Source: Eubacterium callanderi
Lineage (GTDB): Bacteria; Bacillota; Clostridia; Eubacteriales; Eubacteriaceae
Direction of reading: 5' to 3'
Length of the DNA stretch: 64,000 nucleotides
Assembly: GCF_900142645.1 (NCBI RefSeq)
Contig: NZ_FRBP01000004.1
Coordinates: 92,038-156,037 of the forward strand
Shown here piece by piece: positions 1-8,162 of the stretch. How positions within the stretch are numbered: the stretch's first letter is position 1; every line of letters begins with the position of its first letter. The position numbers and the translations under genes are program-made. The notes below the pieces were generated by a model. That model did not search any database. It was not told where the DNA came from and saw only the letters and a program-made list of their open reading frames with translations.

Positions 1-695
1 TGCCGTCTCCTGTGGAGCTCATTCGGGTGCTGGCAGATTTTGCTTCTGGCGGTCTGGGCGTCACTCCTTATTCCGGGGCTCTGTGGGAAAATCTGGGCAT
101 CAGCCTGCTTCGAGTGCTGTCTGGTTTTTTCATTGCCGGGAGCCTGGGCATGATTATGGGGTTTCTGACTGGCCGTATACCTGTGCTAAAACGTCTTTTT
201 GACCCGGTGATCCATCTGATCAAGGCGGTGCCCGGTATTGGCTGGCTGCCCATAGCCATTGTCTGGTTTGGGGTAGGCGAGGGAAATACCCTTTTCCTCA
301 TGTCGCTGGCAGCTTTTTTTCCTGTTTATGTCAATACTGCTGCTGGGGCGGCGGCTATTCCTGAGATGTATATTCAGGCTGGGCAGATGCTGGGTGCGCA
401 AGGCTTCGGGCTTTTCCGTGCCATTGTTTTTCCGGCGGCTTTTCCTCAGGCGGCAGTGGGGCTTCGGCTTGGACTTGGCGTTGCCTGGGCTTACCTGGTG
501 CTGGGTGAGGTCACCGGGGTCACAAAGGGACTGGGCGCGATCATGAGCGATGCCCGGATGCTCGGCCATGTAGAAATGGTTCTAACCGCCATGATTGTTA
601 TCGCTGTGGCCGCAAAGGTGACGGATTTTTTGCTGGTGGCTGTATGCAGGAGAATCTATCCACGGGGAGGCAGGGGAAATGAGTCTGGCATTTAA
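1..695 (+). CDS. ABC transporter permease, SsuC/TauC type (5' end outside window)
   Basis: Integral membrane subunit of an ABC importer of the nitrate/sulfonate/taurine class (binding-protein-dependent transport permease family). The frame is open from the first bases, and the residues before the first possible GTG at 12 read PSPVEL, which matches the LPSP motif that lies inside the N-terminal region of SsuC proteins. The true start is therefore upstream of the window. About 230 residues with five hydrophobic stretches are visible, including the EAA-type cytoplasmic loop near residues 120-150 (GAQGFGLFRAIVFPAAFP). The stop overlaps the next gene by 17 bases, so the two are co-translated. The substrate-binding protein is not in the window. 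The substrate (sulfonate, nitrate, thiamine precursor or other) cannot be told from the permease alone. Confidence 0.85.
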   Translation, partial: PSPVELIRVLADFASGGLGVTPYSGALWENLGISLLRVLSGFFIAGSLGMIMGFLTGRIPVLKRLFDPVIHLIKAVPGIGWLPIAIVWFGVGEGNTLFLMSLAAFFPVYVNTAAGAAAIPEMYIQAGQMLGAQGFGLFRAIVFPAAFPQAAVGLRLGLGVAWAYLVLGEVTGVTKGLGAIMSDARMLGHVEMVLTAMIVIAVAAKVTDFLLVAVCRRIYPRGGRGNESGI

Positions 696-1419
696 AAATA
701 TATTCCATGGCTACGGCGGCCTGGAGGTTTTAAAGGATGTGAGCTTCAAGACTGAGCCGGGCAGGATTACAGTACTGCTGGGGCCCAGCGGCTGCGGAAA
801 GTCAACACTTTTGAAGCTGGCCGCTGGTTTTGAAAAGCCAGTGATGGGATCGGTATGCTTTAACGAAAGTCCTGTGACTGGCCCGGGTGTGGAGCGTGGT
901 ATGATGTTCCAAACGCCAGTCCTGTTTGACTGGCTTACTGTCGCGGGTAATGTGGCCTTTGGCCTCAGGCAGGCAGGTGTGCGGGGAAAGGAGCAGCAGG
1001 ATCGGGTAAACCGTTTTATGGCTCTCACAGGCCTCGCTGATTTCAAGGACTACTACCCTGGCGCCCTGTCGGGCGGTATGCAGCAGCGAGCAGCTCTTGC
1101 ACGGCTGCTGGTTATGGAACCCCAGTGCCTGCTCATGGATGAGCCCTTTTCCGGGCTGGACGCCCAGCTGCGGCCGAAGATGCAGGAATTGGTATTATCA
1201 GTCTGGCGGGATCTGCGGCCTACTGTGCTCTTTGTTACCCATGACGTCGAGGAGGCTTTGGTTCTGGGGCATCGGATACTGGTTTTTAGCAAACGGCCAG
1301 GCCATATTGTTAAAGATATTGAGCGAGCGCTTGAAAAAAAAGACCCTCTAGATCAGCTCACAGACCCAGGTTTTGGAAAAGAAAAAAAGAATATTCTGGA
1401 AATCCTCCGGGATCTTTAA
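679..1419 (+). CDS. ABC transporter ATP-binding protein, SsuB/TauB type
   Basis: Cytoplasmic ATPase that powers the permease encoded just upstream. Walker A GPSGCGKST is at residues 35-43, the Q-loop glutamine lies in MMFQTPV near residue 80, the signature LSGGMQQR is near 129-136, Walker B CLLMDEP is near 150-156, and the H-loop THD is near 185. At 246 residues it has the normal length for the family. The ATG at 679 lies inside the end of the permease gene and is preceded by GGGAGGCAGGGGA, a good ribosome site. The gene ends the operon: a hairpin terminator follows at 1438. Specificity is not encoded in this subunit, so sulfonate, taurine, nitrate or pyrimidine-precursor uptake all remain possible. 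Confidence 0.9.
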   Translation: MSLAFKNIFHGYGGLEVLKDVSFKTEPGRITVLLGPSGCGKSTLLKLAAGFEKPVMGSVCFNESPVTGPGVERGMMFQTPVLFDWLTVAGNVAFGLRQAGVRGKEQQDRVNRFMALTGLADFKDYYPGALSGGMQQRAALARLLVMEPQCLLMDEPFSGLDAQLRPKMQELVLSVWRDLRPTVLFVTHDVEEALVLGHRILVFSKRPGHIVKDIERALEKKDPLDQLTDPGFGKEKKNILEILRDL

Positions 1420-1437
1420 GTAAACTAAAATCAGATA

Positions 1438-1477
1438 GAAGGAGCGGCACTTATGGCACACCGCTCTTTCTTTTTTG
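1438..1477 (+). terminator. Rho-independent terminator after the ABC genes
   Basis: GAGCGG at 1442-1447 pairs with CCGCTC at 1461-1466. The stem extends outward by G-T, A-T, A-T and G-C pairs and is followed by a T-rich tail (1467-1480). Confidence 0.75.
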
Positions 1478-1600
1478 TTTCTTAAGCCCGAAGTATAATT
1501 TAAAGCAGACCTATGCAAATAACAAAGGCTGTGTTAAAATCAATTAAACGGATGGTTTAACATGAGAGGCTTTTATAAACGAAGCTGGGAGGGAGATTAA

Positions 1601-2059
1601 ATGAAAAGAGGTCAGCTGATTTTAAGAGGGGCCGGCGCATTGCTTGCAGCCGTCATGTTTTTTTATACAGCTGCCTGGGTCGGAATTCAGCTGTTTGGCG
1701 ATGATGACCGCTATCTGAACCCGGAAAAAGCAAAGGTCGTCTCACCACTGGGAGCAGCCAGCGAATGGAGATACCACATTCCCAATACAGGGGATTACAC
1801 TGTGGGCCTGAACGCTGAGGGAAAGCCTGTTTTTGAGGATCCCCACCGTGCGATCAATGCCTTTAAGAGGGATCATCGCCTCTACTTTATCAGGATAGGC
1901 CTGCACTTGGGACCGGTTTTCTTCGGACCGAAAAATTGGAAACGATTCCAGAAGGAATTTTGGACTGCTGCCCCGAAGGTCTGGGGTGAGATGGATGGGG
2001 ATCATGAGCTTTATGACTTTCTGAAGGTCTACAGCAACAGCTTTGATAATTTTATTTAA
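1601..2059 (+). CDS. Unknown membrane-anchored protein
   Basis: I do not recognise this 152-residue protein. It starts with a basic tip (MKRGQ) and one hydrophobic segment at about residues 9-32, without a clear signal peptidase site, so it is probably a type II anchored protein with its C-terminal 115 residues outside the cell. The outer part is rich in aromatic and basic residues. The ATG at 1601 is well placed after GGGAGGGAG. It stands alone between the ABC operon terminator and the McrB-like gene, with an intergenic region on each side, so context gives no function. Lone anchored proteins of this kind are common in Clostridia. Confidence 0.6.
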   Translation: MKRGQLILRGAGALLAAVMFFYTAAWVGIQLFGDDDRYLNPEKAKVVSPLGAASEWRYHIPNTGDYTVGLNAEGKPVFEDPHRAINAFKRDHRLYFIRIGLHLGPVFFGPKNWKRFQKEFWTAAPKVWGEMDGDHELYDFLKVYSNSFDNFI

Positions 2060-2122
2060 AAGTCATGGGACTGTTTTCATCAGAAGTAAAGTAAACATGT
2101 GAGAACCCGAACCGTGGGATTT

Positions 2123-2163
2123 TATCTTTAAAGGTAAAAATATTGAATATCCCTTTAAGGATA
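2123..2163. repeat. Inverted repeat upstream of the McrB-like gene
   Basis: TATCTTTAAAGG (2123-2134) and CCTTTAAGGATA (2152-2163) form a 12-bp stem with a single G-T pair, separated by 17 bases. It lies 67 bases before the ATG at 2230 and just upstream of a possible -10 (TACAAT, 2171-2176). It could be an operator or a leader hairpin. There is no T tract, so it is not a terminator. Confidence 0.4.
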
Positions 2164-2229
2164 GAAATGTTACAATAGTACTTGTAAGGAAAAACAAAAC
2201 GATAACCAAATCAACGAGGTGATTCATAA

Positions 2230-5200
2230 ATGATAGAGCGAAATTTCGGACCCAACGATGCGTGGAAAATGCTGAATGATTATACGGTAACCTTTATTAC
2301 CGACCAGTTTGTATTCAGAGACGGCGGTATGACAATTCCGGCGGAGCTGAACAAATTTTTTGGCGCGGAAAGCGGGGAAACACGGGTTGTTTTCCTGTTT
2401 GAGGGACGAGAGTTTCCCTCCTATATTGAGTGCGGCTTTGGCGAAAACAGTGTGAACAACATCAAGTTGACCTGGAGCAAAGCCCTGAGCAGCAAATTTA
2501 TTGGCCTGTTTCCTGATTATGAAAATTTTTTTGCCAATATGACCGAAAATCAGATGGAGGAGCGGCCGATTCTTCAGTTTGAAAAACTTGAGGCTGACGA
2601 ATTTCTGGTCAAAATGATTCTGCCCACCGATGAAGCGCTGACAAAAAAACAGGAGCTTTTCGATTATCTGGGACCCAGTAAAACAGTGGTTTCCTTTAAA
2701 AGCTCCTACGAGATGGTCTTCTTAAAAAACTATCTGGAGCAAGCGGACAACCGCGGCAAGGCCGATGTGTTTATGGTGTCTGCCGGTGTCAAAAAGTTTT
2801 ACGAGGCCCGGGAGACACAGCGTAAGTCCCAGGATAAAAACGCGGATAAGACCATCGAAAACGTGAAAGAAGCAGGACTGGATGACGTACTGGCCTTTTT
2901 AATGGATGGCCCTTACGCACTCATGGCAGAAAAGGGTTTTCTGGTCATGGAAACCATTGATGAGCATTTCTACTTTGCTCTTGAGGTCTCCATGCTGGAC
3001 GAGCTGAGCACTGACGATAAACGGCTGATCATCGAGCTTCTGGATCAGAAAATTGAGCACTACTTTGAGCGTATGGACGGTCCCGGTCTTCAGGAAAATC
3101 TGACCAGTCTGATGGACGAGTATGGTCATTATTTTACCAGAGATTTCCGTTACTCCTTTAAAGACATCCTGACTGACGGTATCCCCGGCTGCATTGAAGC
3201 TCTGAAATTTGTGGACGGCGACCGCTATAAGGTCACAGGGTTTGCAGGGGTGGAGGAGTGGACCGAGATTCCCTGGGTAGCAATACTTGACCGCAGCATC
3301 ACCAGGGTGCCAAATACCGGCGTCTTTGTGCAATACCTGCTCAACAAGGATACCCAGAAGCTGTATCTGACCCTGTTCCACGGTTTTAAAGAAATTGAGG
3401 AGGAAGCGCTAAAAACCGGACAGGAGGATGTGAAGCCTGTTGTGGCAGCTGCACTGCGTCCATTGGTGGCGGAAATCCAGAGAAGAGTGGACCCCAGAGG
3501 CTTTGATACAGGCAGCAAAGACGTGGACCTGTATGACGACCGCTTTCGTGAAAGCGTGATCTTTTACAGAGAATACGACCGCATGGTGCCTGGGGACACA
3601 CAATTGGAGCAGGACCTTCAGGAAATGCTGGAGGTTTACAACGATTATTACGAGCGCTGTATTCTGAACCTTTACCCTGAGGAAGAAGAACCAGAGGAAC
3701 CCGAAGCTCCTGAAGTGCATGATGAGGAAGTCTCAGAGATTGATGGGGCCGCCGAAGAACCGGTAACCGAAGCTGAAGCTGAAGTTCATGAAATGGAGGC
3801 AGCCGAGATTATTGAACCTGAGAATGAGGAGCGCAGTGTGCCTGAAATCATTGAATGGGAGCCGGTAGAAGAAGCGGCAGAACCTGTGGCCGAAACCCAG
3901 CCCGAGCACATGGCGTCTGCTCCTGAGCCGGATCAGCCTGAGCCTGCCTCTGTGGCAGAACAGCCGGTGGCCGAGGTATCCAATGAAGCGCCCCGAAAGG
4001 CTGCCCGCAGCATCAGCGAGGCAGCTTATCTGGAAACTAAGCGTGTTATGGAGGAATCCTCCGCTGAGACTGAGGAGGTCAACGCAGTGGAACGCATCTT
4101 GGAGCGGGTCGAAAATCTGGTGGAAGAACCGGTGGACATTCCTGGAACCCTCCGTCAAGTGGGGGGGTACATTACCGCCCACGGCTTTACCTGTACACCG
4201 GGTATTGTGGAAAACCTCTATCTCTGTCTAAAGGCCAAGCCCTTTGTTATCCTGACCGGTATCGCGGGTATTGGCAAATCCAGCCTGGCACGCTTGTTCG
4301 CTGAGGCCATGGGAGCCAACACAGAAAACGGCCGATACAAACAGGTACCAGTCCGTCCAGACTGGAAGGACTCCAGAGGTCTGCTCGGCTATCTGGATTC
4401 CTCTGGACGCTTTGTCCCGGGCGCTCTCAATGACTTTATAAAAGAAGCAGTGGACAATCCCAGAAAGCCCTATTTCCTGTGTCTGGATGAGATGAATCTG
4501 GCCCGGGTCGAATACTATTTCAGTGAGATTTTATCTGTCATGGAGACCCGGCGTGACCGGGAAGGCCGCACCGTAACGGACCCGCTGCTGGGAGATGAGG
4601 CTTTTGGCCGTGACGAGCTGGCAAGGGAACGCTACGGCGAGCTTTACCTGCCGGAAAACCTCTATATCATCGGTACTGTCAGCAGTGAGGAAACAGCTTT
4701 TTCACTGAGCCGCAAGGTTCTGGACCGGGCGAGCCTTATCGAGATTGGACAGGTGAGCCTGCATCTGCAGAGCCCGCCGCGCACCATGCCAGAGCCAATC
4801 CATCTGGGCAACAGGTTTTTAAAAAGTGATGTTCTGGTTCTGGCTAACTGTACCCGCCAGCGGGACATGATTCAGGAGGTTGTCACGCTGCTTGAGGCGA
4901 TGAATGGTATTCTCATGAAGGCCAACGCCCAGATTGGTTACCGGGTGCGTGACGAAATCTGTTTTTATCTGCTCTACAATGCCGAGTACGGCCTCATGAG
5001 CCAGGAGGATGGGCTGGATCATGCCATCCTGCAGAAGATTCTGCCGCGTATTCAGGGCGGCGGCTCCGCTGTGGAGTCTGTTCTGACCGATCTGTTCAAA
5101 ATCTGTGCGGGTACCCGTTCCGGCAATGCAGTAAGAAACTATGCAGGCAACCGCGGAGGCCTCTTCCCCAAGAGTGCGGAAAAGCTGAGCGCCATGGTCA

Positions 5201-5241
5201 AACGCTTTGACCAGGAAGGCAAAACTTCCTTCTGGAGCTAA
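2230..5241 (+). CDS. McrB-like AAA+ protein with DUF3578 (MrcB_N) domain, no McrC partner
   Basis: A large AAA+ NTPase of the McrB/MrcB family, whose classical members use GTP to drive cleavage of modified DNA together with the nuclease McrC. The first 140 residues form an unassigned domain. Residues about 345-485 look like DUF3578 (MrcB N-terminal): PWVAILDRSITRVPNTGVFV, then a YLTLFHG strand and YDDRFRESVIFYREYD. Residues about 487-650 are a Glu/Pro/Ala-rich acidic linker. The AAA+ module follows, with Walker A GIAGIGKSS near 676 and Walker B LCLDEMNLARVEYYF near 747, a form typical of the family. At 1003 residues it is longer than usual, mainly because of the linker. No mcrC or other nuclease gene lies on either side, so a restriction role is unproven. 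The ATG at 2230 follows AACGAGGTGATTC. Confidence 0.8.
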   Translation: MIERNFGPNDAWKMLNDYTVTFITDQFVFRDGGMTIPAELNKFFGAESGETRVVFLFEGREFPSYIECGFGENSVNNIKLTWSKALSSKFIGLFPDYENFFANMTENQMEERPILQFEKLEADEFLVKMILPTDEALTKKQELFDYLGPSKTVVSFKSSYEMVFLKNYLEQADNRGKADVFMVSAGVKKFYEARETQRKSQDKNADKTIENVKEAGLDDVLAFLMDGPYALMAEKGFLVMETIDEHFYFALEVSMLDELSTDDKRLIIELLDQKIEHYFERMDGPGLQENLTSLMDEYGHYFTRDFRYSFKDILTDGIPGCIEALKFVDGDRYKVTGFAGVEEWTEIPWVAILDRSITRVPNTGVFVQYLLNKDTQKLYLTLFHGFKEIEEEALKTGQEDVKPVVAAALRPLVAEIQRRVDPRGFDTGSKDVDLYDDRFRESVIFYREYDRMVPGDTQLEQDLQEMLEVYNDYYERCILNLYPEEEEPEEPEAPEVHDEEVSEIDGAAEEPVTEAEAEVHEMEAAEIIEPENEERSVPEIIEWEPVEEAAEPVAETQPEHMASAPEPDQPEPASVAEQPVAEVSNEAPRKAARSISEAAYLETKRVMEESSAETEEVNAVERILERVENLVEEPVDIPGTLRQVGGYITAHGFTCTPGIVENLYLCLKAKPFVILTGIAGIGKSSLARLFAEAMGANTENGRYKQVPVRPDWKDSRGLLGYLDSSGRFVPGALNDFIKEAVDNPRKPYFLCLDEMNLARVEYYFSEILSVMETRRDREGRTVTDPLLGDEAFGRDELARERYGELYLPENLYIIGTVSSEETAFSLSRKVLDRASLIEIGQVSLHLQSPPRTMPEPIHLGNRFLKSDVLVLANCTRQRDMIQEVVTLLEAMNGILMKANAQIGYRVRDEICFYLLYNAEYGLMSQEDGLDHAILQKILPRIQGGGSAVESVLTDLFKICAGTRSGNAVRNYAGNRGGLFPKSAEKLSAMVKRFDQEGKTSFWS

Positions 5242-5242
5242 G

Positions 5243-5406
5243 CTGTCCACATATTCACATGTATCCACCGATCTTGTGGATAAACTGTTGATGATGTGGA
5301 TAGATACAAGATATTGAGATTTTGAAACGAGTATGTTTGAAAAATAACAAAATATAGATAGCATCATTCAAAAAACACAGCGGTGCAAAAATTTCTCTGT
5401 GGATAA
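5243..5406. other. Cluster of DnaA-box-like 9-mers
   Basis: Two exact copies of the DnaA box, in the orientation TGTGGATAA, occur at 5275-5283 and 5398-5406. Near matches are TGTGGATAG at 5295-5303, TGTATCCAC at 5260-5268 (opposite strand) and TGTCCACAT at 5244-5252. The 90 bases between the main group and the last box are AT-rich. It could be a DnaA-titrating or DnaA-regulated site, or part of an origin, but no dnaA, dnaN, rpmH, gidA or parAB is in the window, which argues against a standard oriC. Confidence 0.5.
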
Positions 5407-5440
5407 TACTGGTGAGTCATTATTAAAACATAAATTAAGC

Positions 5441-5469
5441 TTGCGTTGTCCTCAACTTTGGATTATAAT
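5441..5469 (+). promoter_or_regulatory. Sigma-A-type promoter for the candidate 6S RNA
   Basis: TTGCGT (5441-5446), a 17-base spacer and a perfect TATAAT (5464-5469) predict transcription starting near 5476. No open reading frame of useful size follows; the structured RNA does. Confidence 0.65.
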
Positions 5470-5475
5470 AAGGCG

Positions 5476-5690
5476 ATGATGAAGCATCCGACAGATGTGT
5501 ATCCAAAGCAGATGATTCCTTTTTATTGGAAAGTAAGGAGGGACTGTGACGGCCAGGCACTGCTGTAAACCTACCTTTCTCCACCTATCATGTTGTTAGA
5601 TTTTCGAAAGCGAATGGCTCTTGTAGGAAACAGCACTCCCCAAACGGTGTTATGGCCCGCGGTTCCGGCCTTACCATTGATAAAAATTAA
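5476..5690 (+). ncRNA. ssrS: Candidate 6S RNA
   Basis: The region between promoter 5441-5469 and terminator 5690-5728 folds by eye into one long interrupted hairpin of 167 bases (5520-5686). Paired blocks: TTTTTAT 5520-5526 with ATAAAAA 5680-5686; GTAAGG 5533-5538 with CCTTAC 5669-5674; GGGACTGTG 5540-5548 with CGCGGTTCC 5658-5666; GGCCA 5551-5555 with TGGCC 5653-5657; then a large asymmetric bubble (5556-5560 against 5636-5652); TGCTG 5561-5565 with CAGCA 5631-5635; CCTAC 5570-5574 with GTAGG 5623-5627; and an apical region. A long rod with a central bubble that mimics an open promoter is the hallmark of 6S RNA, which binds sigma-A RNA polymerase in stationary phase. The identity rests on architecture, not on a sequence match. 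Another structured RNA is possible. Confidence 0.6.
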
Positions 5691-5728
5691 AACGCAGGGA
5701 AAGCTCAAGGTTTTCCCTGCGTTTTTTT
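5690..5728. terminator. Bidirectional terminator between the candidate 6S RNA and the GntR gene
   Basis: AAACGCAGGGAAA (5690-5702) pairs with TTTCCCTGCGTTT (5712-5724), followed by T residues on the plus strand and a T-rich tail in the minus direction as well. It can end both convergent transcripts. Confidence 0.8.
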
Positions 5729-7238
5729 AGTGTGAATTAAAATGAATAGAATCTGAGGCAAGGTTTAAAATTTCAAGCGCTGGTATCCGTATCGTTTCAG
5801 CGTCGGTCAGTCCTGCATCCATGAGCTTTTGACGTTTACGGATAAGAATATTCCAGCTGTTCATTTCCAGCTGGCGGGCAAAGCTCTCTTTGTCACCAGA
5901 TTTTAGCAGGCTAATCAGAAGGTCAAGTTCCTCACCCTTTGCGTCCATATCGGAGTCGCCAAGGTAACTTAACGGTATCCCCCAGGACATAATATGGATG
6001 AGCGGGCTGAAAATCGCCCGTATTTCAGAGTTTTTATGAGAATAAAACACAGTTTTTAAAATCTGTCCATGAGTATAGAGGTAGTTCCTGCTCTGGGTTT
6101 CCTGTTCATAGAGGCGGATGATCTCGTCAATTCTTTCAGGGGTGATTGCGTTAAAGCTTTCCTGGGCAACGGTACGGACGTTAATGGTGACGAGCTGGAG
6201 TCCCATGAGGTAAAAAATCAGGCTTTTACGAGTCCCGGGACTGGAAAGATCCAGACTTTCTAAAGGCTTGCGGTACAGGCTTATCCGCGTTCCGCATCCG
6301 TTTATGGTCTCAGTCATGCCAACACTATTTAACAATGCGATGGTTCTTCGGATGCTGATCAGGGAGACACCGTATTTTTCGGCAAGAGTAGCCGGTGTTG
6401 GCAGAAATTCCTGGTTTTTATAAACGCCTTTTCGTATATCCGCAATTATGCTAACTGCCACGTTATAATATACCTGTGGTCTGCCTGCCTGTATGTGCCA
6501 TACAAAGGGCAGTTGGTTGGGATTTTTGCCAAACCGATCGGTTACCTCCTTGTTCAAAAGGCCGATCTGTTCCGATAAAAGGCGGCAGACTCTGGTGAGA
6601 ACCTGGCACATGCCAGCGTAATCCCCGGTGGCCTTGAAATCGGACAACTGGCTGAAGCCGTTCAAAAAAGAGGCAAAGGTGCCCAGATCATAGGGAAGGC
6701 CAATGGCGCTCATCTTTTTGGGGGAAAGATAAGTAAACATGGAGGCATCCAGGTGTACGCTTTCCAAAAGAGGGTTTCCAAGACTTGCGAGGACAAATCG
6801 CAGAGGATAGAAGAAGGGCAGGCTGTCCTCAAAGCTCGTCTGCAGAAGCAAATCCATCAGCTTTTCGGAGTCCTTTGGCTTCATAAAATAAAAAGCATGG
6901 AGCAAGGTCTTGGCAAATATTCCGGGCAGAAAGGCACGAAGCTCCTCCAGAGCGTCATGGCGGGCGGTGAAATGTTCAATATAACGCTCGCGGCATTCAT
7001 CGTCACTGTAGGTAATGGTAACGATGGCGGGCCTTCCCCTTGTCAGGCGGATAAAGCCGTCTCGTTCAAGATTAATGAGGGATTGCCGTACCGTGTTGAT
7101 GGAAATATTAAACTGTCCGCTTATTTTTTCAATGGTTGGCAGGGAGTCTCCTTCCCGGTAAAGACCAAAACGGATTTTGTTAGCGTAATGTTCATAAACA
7201 ATTTGATAGAGATCTTGTGTATCTTTCAAGGTATTCAT
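5727..7238 (-). CDS. Regulator with two GntR-type winged-helix domains
   Basis: A 503-residue protein with two GntR-like DNA-binding domains instead of one. The first, at residues about 8-75, reads YANKIRFGLYREGDSLPTIE, then FNISINTVRQSLINLERDGFI. The second, at about 255-325, reads IIADIRKGVYKNQEFLPTPA, then YGVSLISIRRTIALLNSVGM. Each is followed by an all-helical segment of about 170 residues, which suggests an internal duplication of a whole GntR unit (winged helix plus helical effector domain). Classical GntR proteins are about 230-250 residues and bind DNA as dimers, so one chain here may act as a covalent dimer. No transporter or enzyme gene is next to it on its strand, and the target is unknown. 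A divergent small membrane-protein gene starts 193 bases upstream. Confidence 0.8.
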   Translation of the reverse strand: MNTLKDTQDLYQIVYEHYANKIRFGLYREGDSLPTIEKISGQFNISINTVRQSLINLERDGFIRLTRGRPAIVTITYSDDECRERYIEHFTARHDALEELRAFLPGIFAKTLLHAFYFMKPKDSEKLMDLLLQTSFEDSLPFFYPLRFVLASLGNPLLESVHLDASMFTYLSPKKMSAIGLPYDLGTFASFLNGFSQLSDFKATGDYAGMCQVLTRVCRLLSEQIGLLNKEVTDRFGKNPNQLPFVWHIQAGRPQVYYNVAVSIIADIRKGVYKNQEFLPTPATLAEKYGVSLISIRRTIALLNSVGMTETINGCGTRISLYRKPLESLDLSSPGTRKSLIFYLMGLQLVTINVRTVAQESFNAITPERIDEIIRLYEQETQSRNYLYTHGQILKTVFYSHKNSEIRAIFSPLIHIMSWGIPLSYLGDSDMDAKGEELDLLISLLKSGDKESFARQLEMNSWNILIRKRQKLMDAGLTDAETIRIPALEILNLASDSIHFNSH

Positions 7239-7430
7239 CCTTTATATTTAGTGTATAATCTATATTTTACCATTTATAGCCTCAAAATACCATGAATTGA
7301 GCGGCGAAATGCAATGCGGTTATGATTAAGGTGTAAAAAGAAAAAACTTCACCAAACGGTCACATTGCTGTCAGAAAGCCATCAGATTGGTTTGGTATCC
7401 TATTGATTATCAATTTACAAAGGAGTTAAC

Positions 7431-7931
7431 ATGAAAACGGAAGCTAAAAAGAAGAATAAAGCCAGTTTGGCCCTCTACATTGCCGCTGTGCTTTTCGGTA
7501 TTTACGCAATTTTTTCCTTAATTAATACGGCTCTCTATATTTCAAATTTGATCAGTACCCAGTATATTACGGTATCTGAGAGCCTGACGGATATCATCGT
7601 TTATTTTGTCACTAATTGCGGTCCGTATATTTTCTATGCAGCTGCCCTGGGAGGTATGGGGTATCTGGTAGAAATGACAGCAGGACCCCGCAGGGAAAAA
7701 TCAGCTGCGGATGAGAGTCAGACAGAGGAGAATACGGCAGAGATAACCCCGGATGCCGATCTGAGTTCAGCGATGGAAACCATTGTGGATGAAGCAGCAC
7801 CGGAGGAAGAAAGCACTGGAGAACCAGCAGCTTCTGGAGAAGCCGAAGCCAAACCGGAAGCAGATTCAGACGAAAAAGAGAACAGTGATAAAGAGGCGTC
7901 AGAGCTTTCAGATATTGAGAAAGCTATTTAG
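7431..7931 (+). CDS. Unknown two-TM protein with acidic tail
   Basis: A 166-residue protein that I cannot assign. A basic N-terminus (MKTEAKKKNK) precedes two membrane segments at about residues 14-38 and 48-80. The remaining 85 residues are strongly acidic and low in complexity (rich in E, A, S and D). The topology suggests the tail is cytosolic, but this is an inference. The ATG at 7431 follows AAAGGAGTTAAC. It is divergent from the double-GntR gene and is followed by a terminator at 7980, so it is a single-gene transcript that may be a target of that regulator. Confidence 0.6.
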   Translation: MKTEAKKKNKASLALYIAAVLFGIYAIFSLINTALYISNLISTQYITVSESLTDIIVYFVTNCGPYIFYAAALGGMGYLVEMTAGPRREKSAADESQTEENTAEITPDADLSSAMETIVDEAAPEEESTGEPAASGEAEAKPEADSDEKENSDKEASELSDIEKAI

Positions 7932-7979
7932 ACCCTGTAAAAACAGAATATATGTTATTATCTATAACCATAAGACCGT

Positions 7980-8003
7980 CCGCCATCATGGCAGGCGGTT
8001 TTT
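7980..8003 (+). terminator. Rho-independent terminator
   Basis: CCGCC (7980-7984) and GGCGG (7994-7998) form a stem, followed directly by TTTTT. Confidence 0.7.
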
Positions 8004-8162
8004 GTGTTACTGCCCTAAAAATAATCATAAAATACGGTAAACTGTAATTAAAAATAAAATTTACAGGAAAAAATGAAAAAAAATAGAATAAATGATAGAT
8101 TTCATCTATCTAATTAATTATTTTTATGATAAAATATACAAAATACATGGGAGGTAACAGTG

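Noticed and set aside
5243..5406. Calling the DnaA-box cluster oriC
   Set aside because: No dnaA, dnaN, rpmH or gidA nearby; only the boxes are supported.
6753..7295. Open frame on the plus strand across the double-GntR gene
   Set aside because: It is antisense to a clear regulator gene and has no plausible start site.
7352..7396. ACCAAAC/GTTTGGT inverted repeat between the GntR gene and the small membrane protein
   Set aside because: Only 7 bp with a 31-base spacer; such matches are expected by chance, so it is not claimed as an operator.
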